Origin: Streptomyces rubrogriseus
Lineage (GTDB): Bacteria; Actinomycetota; Actinomycetes; Streptomycetales; Streptomycetaceae
Direction of reading: 5' to 3'
Assembly: GCF_027947575.1 (NCBI RefSeq)
Contig: NZ_CP116256.1
Location: 1,736,001-1,800,000, forward strand
DNA length: 64,000 nt
The translations under genes were made by a program, and so were the position numbers. The notes beneath the pieces are model-generated. The model was not told where the DNA came from, did not search any database, and was given only the letters and a program-made list of their open reading frames with translations. Position 1 is the stretch's first letter; every line of letters begins with the position of its first letter. This document shows positions 1 through 8,623 of this stretch, piece by piece.

Positions 1-224
1 CGCGACACGTCGGCGCGGACGGTGAGCGCCGTGCCGCCGCCCGCCGGTGCCGCCGCGGCCGTCTCGGCCAGGGGCTCGGGGCGGCGGCCGGCCAGGGCGA
101 CCGACCAGCCGGCGGTGAGCAGTTCGACGGCGACCGCCCGGCCGATGCCGGATCCGGCGCCCGTGACGACGGCGACCTTCCGCACGCCGGCGCTTTCCTC
201 GTCGGTGGTTCTCACGGTGTTCAT
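1..224 (-). CDS. SDR-family oxidoreductase, N-terminal part only
   Basis: This is the first 74 codons of a gene read leftwards and cut by the window edge. The visible protein starts [10 protein letters not shown] and carries the dinucleotide-binding motif TGAGSGIG at about residues 21-28, followed by a beta-alpha unit ending in [10 protein letters not shown]. That is the classical N-terminus of short-chain dehydrogenases/reductases, which use NAD(P)H. The catalytic Ser-Tyr-Lys lies outside the window, so the substrate cannot be guessed. The gene is divergent from the PhoD phosphatase with about 130 bp between the starts. Confidence 0.8.
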   Translation of the reverse strand, partial: MNTVRTTDEESAGVRKVAVVTGAGSGIGRAVAVELLTAGWSVALAGRRPEPLAETAAAAPAGGGTALTVRADVS

Positions 225-356
225 GACTCGGCAGCGTACGGGTCGCGGAACATGCGGAACTCATCCGTCCGACACGCGATCGCCATGTCCGTGCCAAACC
301 GGGGACGCTCCCGGCGCTTCGAATGCCCCTTGCAACCACCGCAAGGGGAGGAACGG

Positions 357-2027
357 ATGACACCCGCGAACCACCAGGCCCCGACCCGGGTCCCGGCCCA
401 GTCGCAGTCCTCGCACGCGCCCGAACTCCGCGCCGCCGCCCGCAGCCTGGGCCGCCGCCGCTTCCTGACCGTCACCGGCGCCGCCGCCGCGCTCGCCTTC
501 TCCGTCAACCTGCCGGCCGCCGGCACCGCGAGCGCCGCCGAGCTGGACGCCGCGCGGCTGACCGCCGACCCCTTCACGCTCGGTGTCGCCTCGGGCGACC
601 CGCAGCCCGGTTCGGTGCTGCTGTGGACGCGTCTGGCCCCGGTGCCGTACCAGGCCGACAGCGGGCTGCCGGCCGAACGCGTCGAGGTGAGCTGGGAGCT
701 GGCCCTGGACGAACGGTTCCGCCGCGTCGTCAGAAGGGGCCGGACCACCGCCCACCCCGAGTTCCACCACACCGTGCACGTCGAGGTCGACCACCTCGCG
801 CCCGGCCACGTCTACCACTACCGCTTCCGCGCCGGCCGGTACGTCAGCCCGGTGGGCCGTACCCGCACCGCGCCCGCGCAGCACAGCCGGGTGCCCGGCC
901 TCACCTTCGGCCTCGTCTCCTGCCAGAAGTACGACCAGGGGTACTACACCGCCTACAAGCACCTCGCCCAGGAGGACGTGGACGTCGTCTTCCACCTCGG
1001 CGACTACCTGTACGAGTACGCCGTGAACGCCACCGGCGGCTCCCGCGCCTACCCCGCGGGCACCCTGCCCGCGCACTTCAACCACGAGACGGTGACCCTG
1101 GAGGACTACCGCCTGCGGTACGCCCTCTACAAGTCCGACCCCGACCTGCGCGCCGCGCACGCCGCGCACCCCTTCGTCGTCACCTGGGACGACCACGAGA
1201 CCGAGAACAACTACGCCGACGAGACACCGGAGAACAGCGTCCCGCCCGAGGAGTTCCTCATCCGCCGGGCCGCCGCCTACCGGGCCTACTGGGAGAACAT
1301 GCCGCTGCGCCGCCCGCAGCTGCCCGACGGCCCGGACCTGAAGCTCTACCGCCGGCTGCACTGGGGGCGGCTCGCCCAGTTCGACGTCCTCGACACCCGG
1401 CAGTACCGCTCCAACCAGGCGTACGGCGACGGCTGGCAGTTCCCCGGGCCCGAGTCCGAGGACCCGGGCCGCACGCTCACCGGCGACGCCCAGGAGCGCT
1501 GGCTGATCAACGGCTGGCACCGGTCGAACGCCCTGTGGAACGTGGTGCCCCAGCAGGTCACCTTCTCCCAGCGGTACAACTCGACGAGCACGCCGTCCAA
1601 GGTCTCCATGGACTCCTGGGACGGCTACCCGGCCTCGCGCGAGCGGGTGCTGGCCGGCGCGCAGGCCGCCGGGATCGAGAACCTCATGGTCCTCACCGGC
1701 GACGTGCACGTCTCCTACGGCTTCGACATCAAGCGCGACTTCGACGACCCGGACTCCAGGACCCTGGGTACGGAGATCGTCACCACGTCCGTCACCAGCG
1801 GCGGCGACGGCGCGGAGAAGCCGTCCAACTGGGACACCCTGATGGCCGCCAACCCGCACCTGAAGTTCTTCAACGGGCGGCGCGGCTACGCCACGGTGTC
1901 CCTGGGCCGCGAGTCGGCGCGCGCCGACTTCAAGACGGTGTCCCACGTCGGCACCGAGGGCGCGCCGCTCACGACCGCCGGGTCCTTCGTGACGGCGGCG
2001 GGGGAGCCGGGGCTCACGCCGGTGTGA
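357..2027 (+). CDS. phoD: PhoD-type alkaline phosphatase, Tat-exported
   Basis: A 556-aa phosphatase/phosphodiesterase of the PhoD family, which removes phosphate from organic phosphates outside the cell. The start chosen is the ATG behind GGAGGAACGG; an upstream in-frame ATG has no such site. Residues 31-60 are a Tat signal (LGRRRFLTVTGAAAALAFS) ending near ASA-AEL. PhoD metal-site blocks are present in order: VSCQKYDQGYY, FHLGDYLYEY (about 211), VTWDDHETENNY (about 275) and LTGDVHVSYG (about 446). In Streptomyces this family is induced by phosphate starvation through PhoR-PhoP, but I saw no clear PHO box in the short upstream region. It overlaps the 3' end of the converging oxidoreductase gene by 14 bp. 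Confidence 0.9.
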   Translation: MTPANHQAPTRVPAQSQSSHAPELRAAARSLGRRRFLTVTGAAAALAFSVNLPAAGTASAAELDAARLTADPFTLGVASGDPQPGSVLLWTRLAPVPYQADSGLPAERVEVSWELALDERFRRVVRRGRTTAHPEFHHTVHVEVDHLAPGHVYHYRFRAGRYVSPVGRTRTAPAQHSRVPGLTFGLVSCQKYDQGYYTAYKHLAQEDVDVVFHLGDYLYEYAVNATGGSRAYPAGTLPAHFNHETVTLEDYRLRYALYKSDPDLRAAHAAHPFVVTWDDHETENNYADETPENSVPPEEFLIRRAAAYRAYWENMPLRRPQLPDGPDLKLYRRLHWGRLAQFDVLDTRQYRSNQAYGDGWQFPGPESEDPGRTLTGDAQERWLINGWHRSNALWNVVPQQVTFSQRYNSTSTPSKVSMDSWDGYPASRERVLAGAQAAGIENLMVLTGDVHVSYGFDIKRDFDDPDSRTLGTEIVTTSVTSGGDGAEKPSNWDTLMAANPHLKFFNGRRGYATVSLGRESARADFKTVSHVGTEGAPLTTAGSFVTAAGEPGLTPV

Positions 2028-3069
2028 CCACCGGGTCCGCCGCTTCTCCCTGTGCCGTCGATCCTGTTTCTCCCGGGTAGCGGACGCCGACGCGGTCCCG
2101 GATCGCGTCGAGCGTCCGCATCACGGCCAGCGTGCCCTCCAGCGGGACCAGCGGCGACTCGGTCTCCCCGGCGCGCAGCGCCCGCATCACCTCCTGGGCC
2201 TCGTGCCGCAGGCTCTCGCGGGGCCCGTCGGCCGGGTCGGCGCGGAACTCCTGCGGGTCCCGGCCGGTCCGGTGCAGCACGAAGCGGTCCGGGAAGAAGA
2301 AGCCGTCCGGGACGTCGATGCGGCCCTCGGAGCCGGTGATCGAGGCGGAGTTGGGCGTACCGCCGGTGATGGAGCAGTGGATGGAGGCGAGCGCGTCGTT
2401 CTCGTACGAGAGCAGCGCGCCCGTCTGGAGGTCGACGCCCTCCTCCGAGAGCACCGCCCGCGCCGCGACGTCCGACGGCTCGCCGAGCAGAAGCTGCGCG
2501 AAGGACACCGGGTACACGCCCAGGTCCAGCAGCGCGCCGCCGCCCTGCGCGGGGTCGCGGAGCCGGTGCGCGGCCGGGAAGGGGCCCGCGAGGCCGAAGT
2601 CCGCCTGGAGACTGCGGACCTCGCCGATCGCGCCGTCGGCGACCAGCTCCTTCAGGCGCCGCACCAGCGGGTTGCAGTACATCCACATCGCTTCCATGAG
2701 GAAGACGCCCCGTTCGCGGGCGAGCGCGACCAGTTCCCCGGCCTCGCGCGCGTTCAGCGTGAACGGCTTCTCGCACAGCACGTTCCGGCCCGCCTCCAGG
2801 CACAGGCCGGCCGCGGTCCGGTGCGCCGAGTGCGGGGTCGCGACGTACACCACGTCGACGTCCTCGTCCCGCGCCAGCGTCTCCCAGGCGCCGTACGCCC
2901 GCGGTATCCCGAACCGCTCGGCGAACGCCTTCGCCGACGCCTCGGTCCGCGAGGCCACCGCCACGACCTCCGCGTCCGGCAGATCGACCAGATCCGCCGT
3001 GAACCTCGCCGCCATCCCGCCGGTCGCGAGAATCCCCCAGCGCACCTTCTGTCCGGTCACCGCTGACAC
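2014..3069 (-). CDS. Gfo/Idh/MocA-family oxidoreductase
   Basis: A 351-aa NAD(P)-dependent oxidoreductase of the glucose-fructose oxidoreductase / inositol dehydrogenase / MocA type. The N-terminal Rossmann domain begins KVRWGILATGGMAARF. The family signature CEKPFTLNAREAGEL, with the lysine that contacts cofactor and substrate, lies about 90 residues in, and the C-terminal half is the mixed alpha/beta domain. The GTG at 3069 sits behind a GGGGCAGG-like site and gives a typical family length; an in-frame ATG 72 bp further upstream would add an unlikely Arg/Thr-rich tail. The substrate is probably a sugar or polyol but is not defined by context. It converges with phoD. Confidence 0.85.
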   Translation of the reverse strand: MSAVTGQKVRWGILATGGMAARFTADLVDLPDAEVVAVASRTEASAKAFAERFGIPRAYGAWETLARDEDVDVVYVATPHSAHRTAAGLCLEAGRNVLCEKPFTLNAREAGELVALARERGVFLMEAMWMYCNPLVRRLKELVADGAIGEVRSLQADFGLAGPFPAAHRLRDPAQGGGALLDLGVYPVSFAQLLLGEPSDVAARAVLSEEGVDLQTGALLSYENDALASIHCSITGGTPNSASITGSEGRIDVPDGFFFPDRFVLHRTGRDPQEFRADPADGPRESLRHEAQEVMRALRAGETESPLVPLEGTLAVMRTLDAIRDRVGVRYPGETGSTAQGEAADPVVTPA

Positions 3070-3178
3070 CCTGCCCCACCCTCGCTCAGGTTCGTTCGTC
3101 GTTCGGGTTCGTTCGTTCAAGTCCGTACGAGCTGAGAGCATAGGTGGCGGATCCGAAGAAGAGGGAGGGGCACATCAC

Positions 3179-4465
3179 ATGCCCGAGCGCGGGCCGTCCA
3201 CGCAAACGCCGCAAACGTCTCAGTCGTCGCACATACCGCGAACGCCGCCCGCCGGGCGGCGTATCAGTCTTCTCGTCACGCTCATACTCGGCAGCCTCAC
3301 CGCTACGCCGCCGCTGGCGATGGACATGTACCTCCCCGCCCTCCCGGAGGTCACCCGGTCCCTGGGCGCACCGGCCGCGACCGTCCAGCTCACGCTCACC
3401 GCCTGCCTGGCCGGCATGGCCCTCGGGCAGATCGTCGTCGGTCCGATGAGCGACAAGTGGGGGCGCCGGCGTCCGCTGCTGGCCGGGCTCGCCGTCTACG
3501 TCGTCGCCACCGCGCTGTGCGCCGTCGCGCCGAACGTGGAACTCCTCGTCGCCTTCCGGCTGGTCCAGGGACTCGCGGGCGCCGCCGGGATCGTCATCGC
3601 CCGGGCCGTCGTGCGCGACCTGTACGACGGCGTGGCCATGGCCCGCTTCTTCTCCACCCTGATGCTGATCTCCGGCGTCGCGCCGGTCGTCGCGCCGCTC
3701 ATCGGCGGGCAGATCCTGCGCGTGACGGACTGGCGGGGCGTGTTCGTCGTCCTCGTGGTGGTCGGGGTGGTGCTGGGCGTCGTCGTGTGGGCCCGGCTGC
3801 CGGAGACGCTGCCCGTCGAGGAGCGGCACGCCGGCGGCGTCGGCGACACCCTGCGCGCGATGCGCGGCCTGCTCGCCGACCGGGCCTTCACCGGGTACAT
3901 GCTCGCGGGCGGCTTCGCCTTCGCCTCGCTCTTCGCCTACGTCGCGGCGTCGCCGTTCGTCATGCAGGAGATCTACGGAGCCTCCGCGCAGACGTTCAGC
4001 CTGCTGTTCGGCCTCAACTCGATCGGCCTCGTGGTGGTCGGGCAGATCAACGGCAAGATCCTCGTCGGGCGGGTCAGGCTGGACCGGGTGCTCGGCCTCG
4101 GCCTCGTCGTCGTGATCGCCGCGGCGACGGTGCTGCTGCTGATGTCCCTGGGCGTCTTCGGCGAGGTCGGGCTCGGGCCGGTCGCCGCCGCGCTGTTCGT
4201 GCTGATGTCGGCGATGGGTCTCAGCCTGCCCAACACCCAGGCGCTCGCGCTGATGCGGGTGAAGAAGTCCGCCGGTTCCGCCTCCGCGCTGCTCGGCACG
4301 TCCTCCTTCCTCATCGGCGCGGTCGCCTCGCCGCTGGTCGGGATCGCGGGGGAGGACACCGCCGTACCGATGGCCGTGGTCCAGCTCGCGGCCGCTGTGG
4401 TGGCGCTCGGCTTCCTCGTGACCATGTGCCGCGGGGAGAGAGCAGGCAAGGGAGAGGACAACTGA
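3179..4465 (+). CDS. Bcr/CflA-family drug efflux MFS transporter
   Basis: A 428-aa MFS proton antiporter of the DHA1 Bcr/CflA group, located in the cytoplasmic membrane with about 12 hydrophobic segments. Family marks are AMDMYLPALPEV in TM1, the loop 2-3 motif GPMSDKWGRRRPLLAG at about residue 90, and the TM4-5 block LVQGLAGAAGIVIARAVVRD. The first 30 residues are a hydrophilic Ser/Thr/Pro tail. The ATG lies behind GAGGGAGGGG. The family exports bicyclomycin, sulfonamides, chloramphenicol or cysteine; the substrate here is unknown. The next gene appears translationally coupled to its stop codon. Confidence 0.88.
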   Translation: MPERGPSTQTPQTSQSSHIPRTPPAGRRISLLVTLILGSLTATPPLAMDMYLPALPEVTRSLGAPAATVQLTLTACLAGMALGQIVVGPMSDKWGRRRPLLAGLAVYVVATALCAVAPNVELLVAFRLVQGLAGAAGIVIARAVVRDLYDGVAMARFFSTLMLISGVAPVVAPLIGGQILRVTDWRGVFVVLVVVGVVLGVVVWARLPETLPVEERHAGGVGDTLRAMRGLLADRAFTGYMLAGGFAFASLFAYVAASPFVMQEIYGASAQTFSLLFGLNSIGLVVVGQINGKILVGRVRLDRVLGLGLVVVIAAATVLLLMSLGVFGEVGLGPVAAALFVLMSAMGLSLPNTQALALMRVKKSAGSASALLGTSSFLIGAVASPLVGIAGEDTAVPMAVVQLAAAVVALGFLVTMCRGERAGKGEDN

Positions 4466-5598
4466 GCGCTCCGAGACTGCGCCGCGACACCCCGGAGCGG
4501 GCCGGACTCGACCCCGGGCAGCTCCGGCGTGCGGTCGCCCAGGTGCGCGACCTCACCACCGGCGAACGCCCCTGGGCGGCGGGCGCCGTCGTGGCCGTCG
4601 GACGCGGGCCCGTGCTCGCCGCCGAGGCCGCGGCGGGCTGGGCCGTGCGCTACTCCTCCTACGACCCCCGCTCCGACGCGGGCGTGGAGCTGCCGGAGGG
4701 CTCGCGGGTGCCGATGAGCGTGGACACGCCCTTCGACCTCGCCTCGCTGACCAAGCTGTTCACCGCGGTGGCGGCCGTGCAGCAGATCGAGCGGGGCACG
4801 CTCGGCATCGACGCGGAGGTCGGCGCCTACCTGCCGGACTTCCGGGCCGCGGCCGAGCACCGCGTCACCGTACGGCAGTTGCTCACCCACACCTCCGGGC
4901 TGCGGCCCGAACTGCCGCTGTACGACCGCGCCGCCTACGCCGACAAGGAGGCACGGCTGCGGCGGCTGCGGGCGGAGCCGCCGGTGGGGGTGCCGGGCAC
5001 GTACTGCTACTCGGACCTGAACATGCTGCTCCTGCAACAGGTGCTGGAGCGCATCACGGGGCGGGGGCTCGACGTCCTCGTCCGGGACGGGATCACCCGG
5101 CCGCTGGGCATGACGGCGACGGGCTTCGGGCCGTGTCCGGGGGCCGCGGCCACGGAGGACCAGCGGCGGCCGTGGGCCAAGGCGGACCGGGGGATGCTGC
5201 GCGGGGTCGTCCACGACGAGAACGCGTGGGCGCTGGGCGGGGTGGCCGGTCACGCGGGGCTGTTCTCCACGGGGCGGGATCTGGCGGTCTTCTGCCGGAC
5301 GCTGCTGGCGGGGGGCTCCCACGGGCCCGCGCGCATCCTCGGGCCGGACTTCGTGGAACTGCTCCTGGCCGAACCGGGGCTCGGGTTCGCCCTGGACCAG
5401 CCGTGGTTCATGGGCGAGCTGGCGGGGCGCGGGGCGGCGGGGCACACCGGCTTCACCGGCACGATGCTGGTCCTCGACCGGGTGACGGACACCTTCGCGA
5501 TCCTCCTCGCCAACACGGTCCATCCGCGCCGCCGCGCCCCGGACAACCGGGCCCGCGCGGCGCTGTGCACGCGGGTGGCGCGGGCGGTGCGGGCCTGA
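4462..5598 (+). CDS. Serine hydrolase (class C beta-lactamase / esterase fold)
   Basis: A 378-aa member of the serine beta-lactamase-like superfamily, which includes esterases, D-aminopeptidases and penicillin-binding protein relatives. The catalytic SxxK is SLTK at about residues 95-98, the second motif is YSDLN (Tyr base), and the third is HTGFTGT near the C-terminus in place of KTG. There is no signal peptide, so it is probably cytoplasmic. No ATG fits. The best start is a CTG at 4462 that overlaps the MFS stop (CTGA) and has GGGAGAGGA at the right spacing. A GTG at 4426 is possible but lacks a ribosome binding site. Coupling to the transporter suggests a shared, unknown substrate. Confidence 0.8.
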   Translation: MSAPRLRRDTPERAGLDPGQLRRAVAQVRDLTTGERPWAAGAVVAVGRGPVLAAEAAAGWAVRYSSYDPRSDAGVELPEGSRVPMSVDTPFDLASLTKLFTAVAAVQQIERGTLGIDAEVGAYLPDFRAAAEHRVTVRQLLTHTSGLRPELPLYDRAAYADKEARLRRLRAEPPVGVPGTYCYSDLNMLLLQQVLERITGRGLDVLVRDGITRPLGMTATGFGPCPGAAATEDQRRPWAKADRGMLRGVVHDENAWALGGVAGHAGLFSTGRDLAVFCRTLLAGGSHGPARILGPDFVELLLAEPGLGFALDQPWFMGELAGRGAAGHTGFTGTMLVLDRVTDTFAILLANTVHPRRRAPDNRARAALCTRVARAVRA

Positions 5599-6130
5599 TC
5601 GTCCGTGGGGGGATGCCTGCGGCGGCCTGTGCGGCTTCGGTGGGGGTGCGTGTAGCGCGGTGTGTCCGGTGGGTGGGTCGGGGTCGCGCCGGGGGGTGTC
5701 CGTCCTCGGAACGGCGCGGAATCGGTCGGCTACGGGGGTGCGGGGCGTGGACGCGCCAACCGCTGCGGGCGGACACCCCCCGACACGCCCCCTTCTCGCC
5801 GTACGCGGCTGCGGCCCGCCCTCGCTCCGCGCCCCTTCTCGCCGTACGCGGCTTCCCCGCCGCGTCGCCCCCGGCCGCAACTGCGCGTGACCGCCCCCTC
5901 CCGCCGCAGCTGCGGGCAGTCGCTGCCCCCCGCCGTAGCTGCGGGCAGTCGTGCCGCTGGGGCGGCACGGGTGGGCGCAGCGGCACCCCGTAACGCCGGG
6001 CCGCGCTCCCCCTCGGGCCCGCACACACGCCGGGTGCCAGGACCACGCCGGGTCACACGATCCGCCCCGCGCTCACTCCGGGCACCAGGCAGCCCCGCCC
6101 CACCCACGGAGTGCCTCGTACAATCTCCGG
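5599..6130. repeat. Intergenic repeat cluster
   Basis: This 532-bp gap has no convincing gene. A 22-bp sequence starting CCCCTTCTCGCCGTACGCGG occurs at 5789-5810 and again at 5832-5853. AGCTGCGGGCAGTCG occurs at 5908-5922 and 5938-5952. The segment 5936-5955 plus 5961-5990 is repeated almost exactly 49 kb away behind glnE (54928-54947 and 54984-55013). The arms GTGCCGC and GCGGCAC can pair as a hairpin. It looks like a dispersed non-coding chromosomal repeat at gene ends. A -10-like TACAAT at 6119-6124 lies just before the next gene. Confidence 0.7.
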
Positions 6131-7111
6131 GTGAACGACCCCGCCGACACCCTGCGCGCCACCCTCGCCGACCTCGTCGACGGCTTGCCGCCCCGACAGG
6201 CCGCCCGGGCCGTGGAGCGGCTGATCGCCAACTACCGCGGGGACACCCCCACCGACGCCCCCATCCTGCGCGACCGCGCCGACGTCGTCGCCTACGCCGC
6301 CTACCGCATGCCCGCCACCTTCGCCGCCGTCCGCTCGGCGCTGACCGCGTTCGCCGAGGCCGTGCCGGACTGGGTGCCCGGCAGCCACGTGGACGTGGGC
6401 GGCGGGACCGGCGCCGCGACCTGGGCCGTCAGCGACACCTGGGGCGGGACCCGTCCGGTGACCGTGCTCGACTGGGCCGAACCCGCGCTCGCCCTCGGCC
6501 GGGAGATCGCCGCCTCGCTGCCCGCCCTGCGCGAGGCCCGCTGGCAGCGCTCCCGGATCGGGGCGGCGCTCGACATCGAGAGCGTTGATCTCGTCACGGT
6601 GTCCTACGTACTCAACGAGCTGACCGGTTCCGACCGCGCCGCCCTCGTCGACGCCGCCGCCGGCGCCGCGCGCGCCGTCGTGATCGTCGAGGCCGGCACC
6701 CCCGCCGGGTACGCCCGCGTCATCGAGGCCCGAGACCGGCTGATCGCCGCCGGGTTCCGGGTCGCCGCGCCCTGCCCGCACAGTGCCGCCTGTCCCATCG
6801 AGCCCGGCACGGACTGGTGCCACTTCGCGGCCCGCGTCAGCCGGTCCAGTCTGCACCGGCAGGTCAAGAGCGGGTCCCTCGCGTACGAGGACGAGAAGTT
6901 CAGCTATGTCGCCGCCACCCGGCTTCCCGTCGAACCCGCCGCCTCCCGGGTGGTCCGGCGTCCGCAGATCCGCAAGGGCCAGGTGCTGCTGGACCTGTGC
7001 GAGTCCGACGAGCGGTTGCGGCGGAGTACGGTCACCAAGCGGCACGGCGACCTGTACAAGGCGGCCCGTGACGCGGCCTGGGGCGACTCCTGGCCGCCGG
7101 GGGAGGAGTGA
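6131..7111 (+). CDS. Rsm22-type small ribosomal subunit methyltransferase-like protein
   Basis: A 326-aa protein of the Rsm22 family (mitochondrial small-subunit assembly factor and its bacterial relatives). It has a class I SAM-binding fold with the glycine motif VDVGGGTGAATWAV near residue 90. The C-terminal half has the cysteine-rich family motif CPHSAACPI...WCHF, which in relatives binds an iron-sulfur cluster. A role in ribosome assembly follows from the family; rRNA methylation is not proven. The GTG lies only 7 nt behind a TACAAT hexamer and has no ribosome binding site, so the message is probably leaderless. The next gene begins 7 bp after its stop. Confidence 0.82.
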   Translation: MNDPADTLRATLADLVDGLPPRQAARAVERLIANYRGDTPTDAPILRDRADVVAYAAYRMPATFAAVRSALTAFAEAVPDWVPGSHVDVGGGTGAATWAVSDTWGGTRPVTVLDWAEPALALGREIAASLPALREARWQRSRIGAALDIESVDLVTVSYVLNELTGSDRAALVDAAAGAARAVVIVEAGTPAGYARVIEARDRLIAAGFRVAAPCPHSAACPIEPGTDWCHFAARVSRSSLHRQVKSGSLAYEDEKFSYVAATRLPVEPAASRVVRRPQIRKGQVLLDLCESDERLRRSTVTKRHGDLYKAARDAAWGDSWPPGEE

Positions 7112-7118
7112 CGGAGAA

Positions 7119-7805
7119 GTGGAACGTGACGTGCGGCGCGCCCTGCGGATCGTGATCGCCGAGGACGATCCGCTGCTGCGCGAGGGGCTCGCCCTGCTGC
7201 TGCGGGCCGAGGGCCTGGACGTGGTCGCCACCGCGGACACCGCGGAGTCGGTGCTCGCGGCCATCGACGCGCACGAGCCCGACGTGGCCATCCTCGATGT
7301 GCGGATGCCGCCCACCCACACCGACGAAGGGGTCCGCGCGGCCGTCGAGGCGCGGCGGCGGCACCCCGGGCTCGCCGTCCTGGTGCTGTCCGCGTACGTG
7401 GAGCAGTCCTTCGCCACCGACCTGCTGACCGGGGGAGTGGGCGGTCTGGGGTACCTGCTCAAGGAGCGCGTCGGGCGGGTGGAGGAGTTCATGGACGCGC
7501 TCGGGCGGGTCGCGGGCGGTGGCACCGCCATCGATCCCGAGGTCGTCGCCCAGTTGTTCACCCGGACGCGGCAGGACAGCCGGATGGAGCGGCTCAGTCC
7601 GCGGGAGCGGGAGGTGCTCGCCCTGATGGCCGAGGGCCTGGGCAACAGCGCCATCGCCGGGCGGCTCGTCGTCACCGACGGCGCCGTCCACAAGCACATC
7701 CGCAGCATCTTCGCCAAGCTCGACCTGTCCCCGGCCGACCAGGTCGACCGGCGGGTGGCGGCCGTACTGCACTATCTGGAGAACGCGCGGGCGCCACGCC
7801 ACTGA
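7119..7805 (+). CDS. NarL/FixJ-type response regulator
   Basis: A 228-aa two-component response regulator. The N-terminal receiver domain has the acidic pair D16/D17 (IAEDDP), phosphoacceptor D60 (VAILDVRMPP) and K115 (GYLLKERV). The C-terminal LuxR/NarL helix-turn-helix begins LSPREREVLALMAEG near residue 160. The GTG at 7119 follows GGAGGAG and starts 7 bp behind the Rsm22-like gene, so the two are probably co-transcribed. No histidine kinase gene is visible within several kilobases. Whether the partner kinase is encoded elsewhere, or this is an orphan, cannot be told from here. Confidence 0.9.
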   Translation: MERDVRRALRIVIAEDDPLLREGLALLLRAEGLDVVATADTAESVLAAIDAHEPDVAILDVRMPPTHTDEGVRAAVEARRRHPGLAVLVLSAYVEQSFATDLLTGGVGGLGYLLKERVGRVEEFMDALGRVAGGGTAIDPEVVAQLFTRTRQDSRMERLSPREREVLALMAEGLGNSAIAGRLVVTDGAVHKHIRSIFAKLDLSPADQVDRRVAAVLHYLENARAPRH

Positions 7806-7826
7806 GCCCCGTCCACTCGCTTTTGG

Positions 7827-7843
7827 CGAGACGGTCCGTCTTG
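7827..7843. promoter_or_regulatory. Palindrome, likely TetR operator
   Basis: AGACGGTCCGTCT at 7829-7841 is a perfect 13-bp inverted repeat, and the symmetry extends to 7827-7843 with one mismatch. It lies 21-37 bp in front of the TetR-family start at 7865, where an autoregulator would bind. The link to that protein is inferred from position. Confidence 0.55.
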
Positions 7844-7864
7844 TCGGCCTGGTAGCTTCGTCGC

Positions 7865-8518
7865 ATGGCCACCATCCGGAAGTCCGCCCGCAGTACGCAT
7901 CCCGCCGCCGAGCGGCCGCACCCCGACGCCACCCGGCGCAGTCAGCGGTCCCGCCAGGCGATCTACGACGCCGCCCTCGCCCTGGTCGGCGAGGTCGGCT
8001 ACCCGAAGACCACCATCGAGGGCATCGCCGCCCGGGCCGGCGTCGGCAAGCAGACCATCTACCGGTGGTGGTCCTCGAAGGCGGACGTCCTGCTGGAGGC
8101 CTTCCTCGATCTGGGCGAGCGGCTGGTGGAGGCCGCCGGTGAGGAGGCGTACACCATCCCGGACACGGGTGACGTCGCCGCCGACCTCAAGGTCGTACTG
8201 CGCGCCACCGTCGATGAGCTGCGAGACCCGAGGTTCGAGGCGCCCTATCGCGCGCTGGCGGCGGAGGGCGTCGTCAACGAGGAGCTGGGCCGGACCTTCG
8301 TCAGCCGGCTCCTGGAGCCGTCGCTCCAGCTGCACGCCGACCGGCTGCGGGCCGCCCAGGAGGCGGGCCAGGTACGGCAGGACATCGACCTGCGGATCGC
8401 GCTGGAGCTGTTCGTCTCCCCGCTCGCGCAGCGCTGGCTCCAGCACACGGGACCGTTCTCCCACGCCTACACCGACACCCTCGTCGACTACGCGCTGCAC
8501 GGGCTCGCCCCGCGGTGA
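7865..8518 (+). CDS. TetR-family transcriptional regulator
   Basis: A 217-aa TetR repressor. The DNA-binding domain at about residues 30-80 reads SRQAIYDAALALVGEVGYPK followed by TTIEGIAARAGVGKQTIYRW, the conserved recognition helix. The C-terminal domain (TVDELRDPRFEAPYRAL...) is of the TetR_C type seen in many actinobacterial efflux regulators. A palindrome lies just upstream, so autoregulation is likely. No obvious target gene is divergent or adjacent: both neighbours lie on the same strand and are unrelated. Confidence 0.88.
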   Translation: MATIRKSARSTHPAAERPHPDATRRSQRSRQAIYDAALALVGEVGYPKTTIEGIAARAGVGKQTIYRWWSSKADVLLEAFLDLGERLVEAAGEEAYTIPDTGDVAADLKVVLRATVDELRDPRFEAPYRALAAEGVVNEELGRTFVSRLLEPSLQLHADRLRAAQEAGQVRQDIDLRIALELFVSPLAQRWLQHTGPFSHAYTDTLVDYALHGLAPR

Positions 8519-8623
8519 CCGAAGAGGCCTGACCAGGGAAGTTTGTCCCTTCGCGACCCCGAAGCGGGGAATGGTGCGACGATAGGGCATGCTGGTGCGC
8601 ACGACGGCGAGGCAAGGGGATAG

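Noticed and set aside
225..356. PHO box in front of phoD
   Set aside because: Only a weak AACTCATCCG-like piece is present; no clear pair of 11-bp GTTCACC repeats.
261..1946. A 561-codon open frame on the minus strand opposite phoD
   Set aside because: No domain, repetitive Gly/Val/Arg composition, and phoD has all its metal motifs on the other strand.
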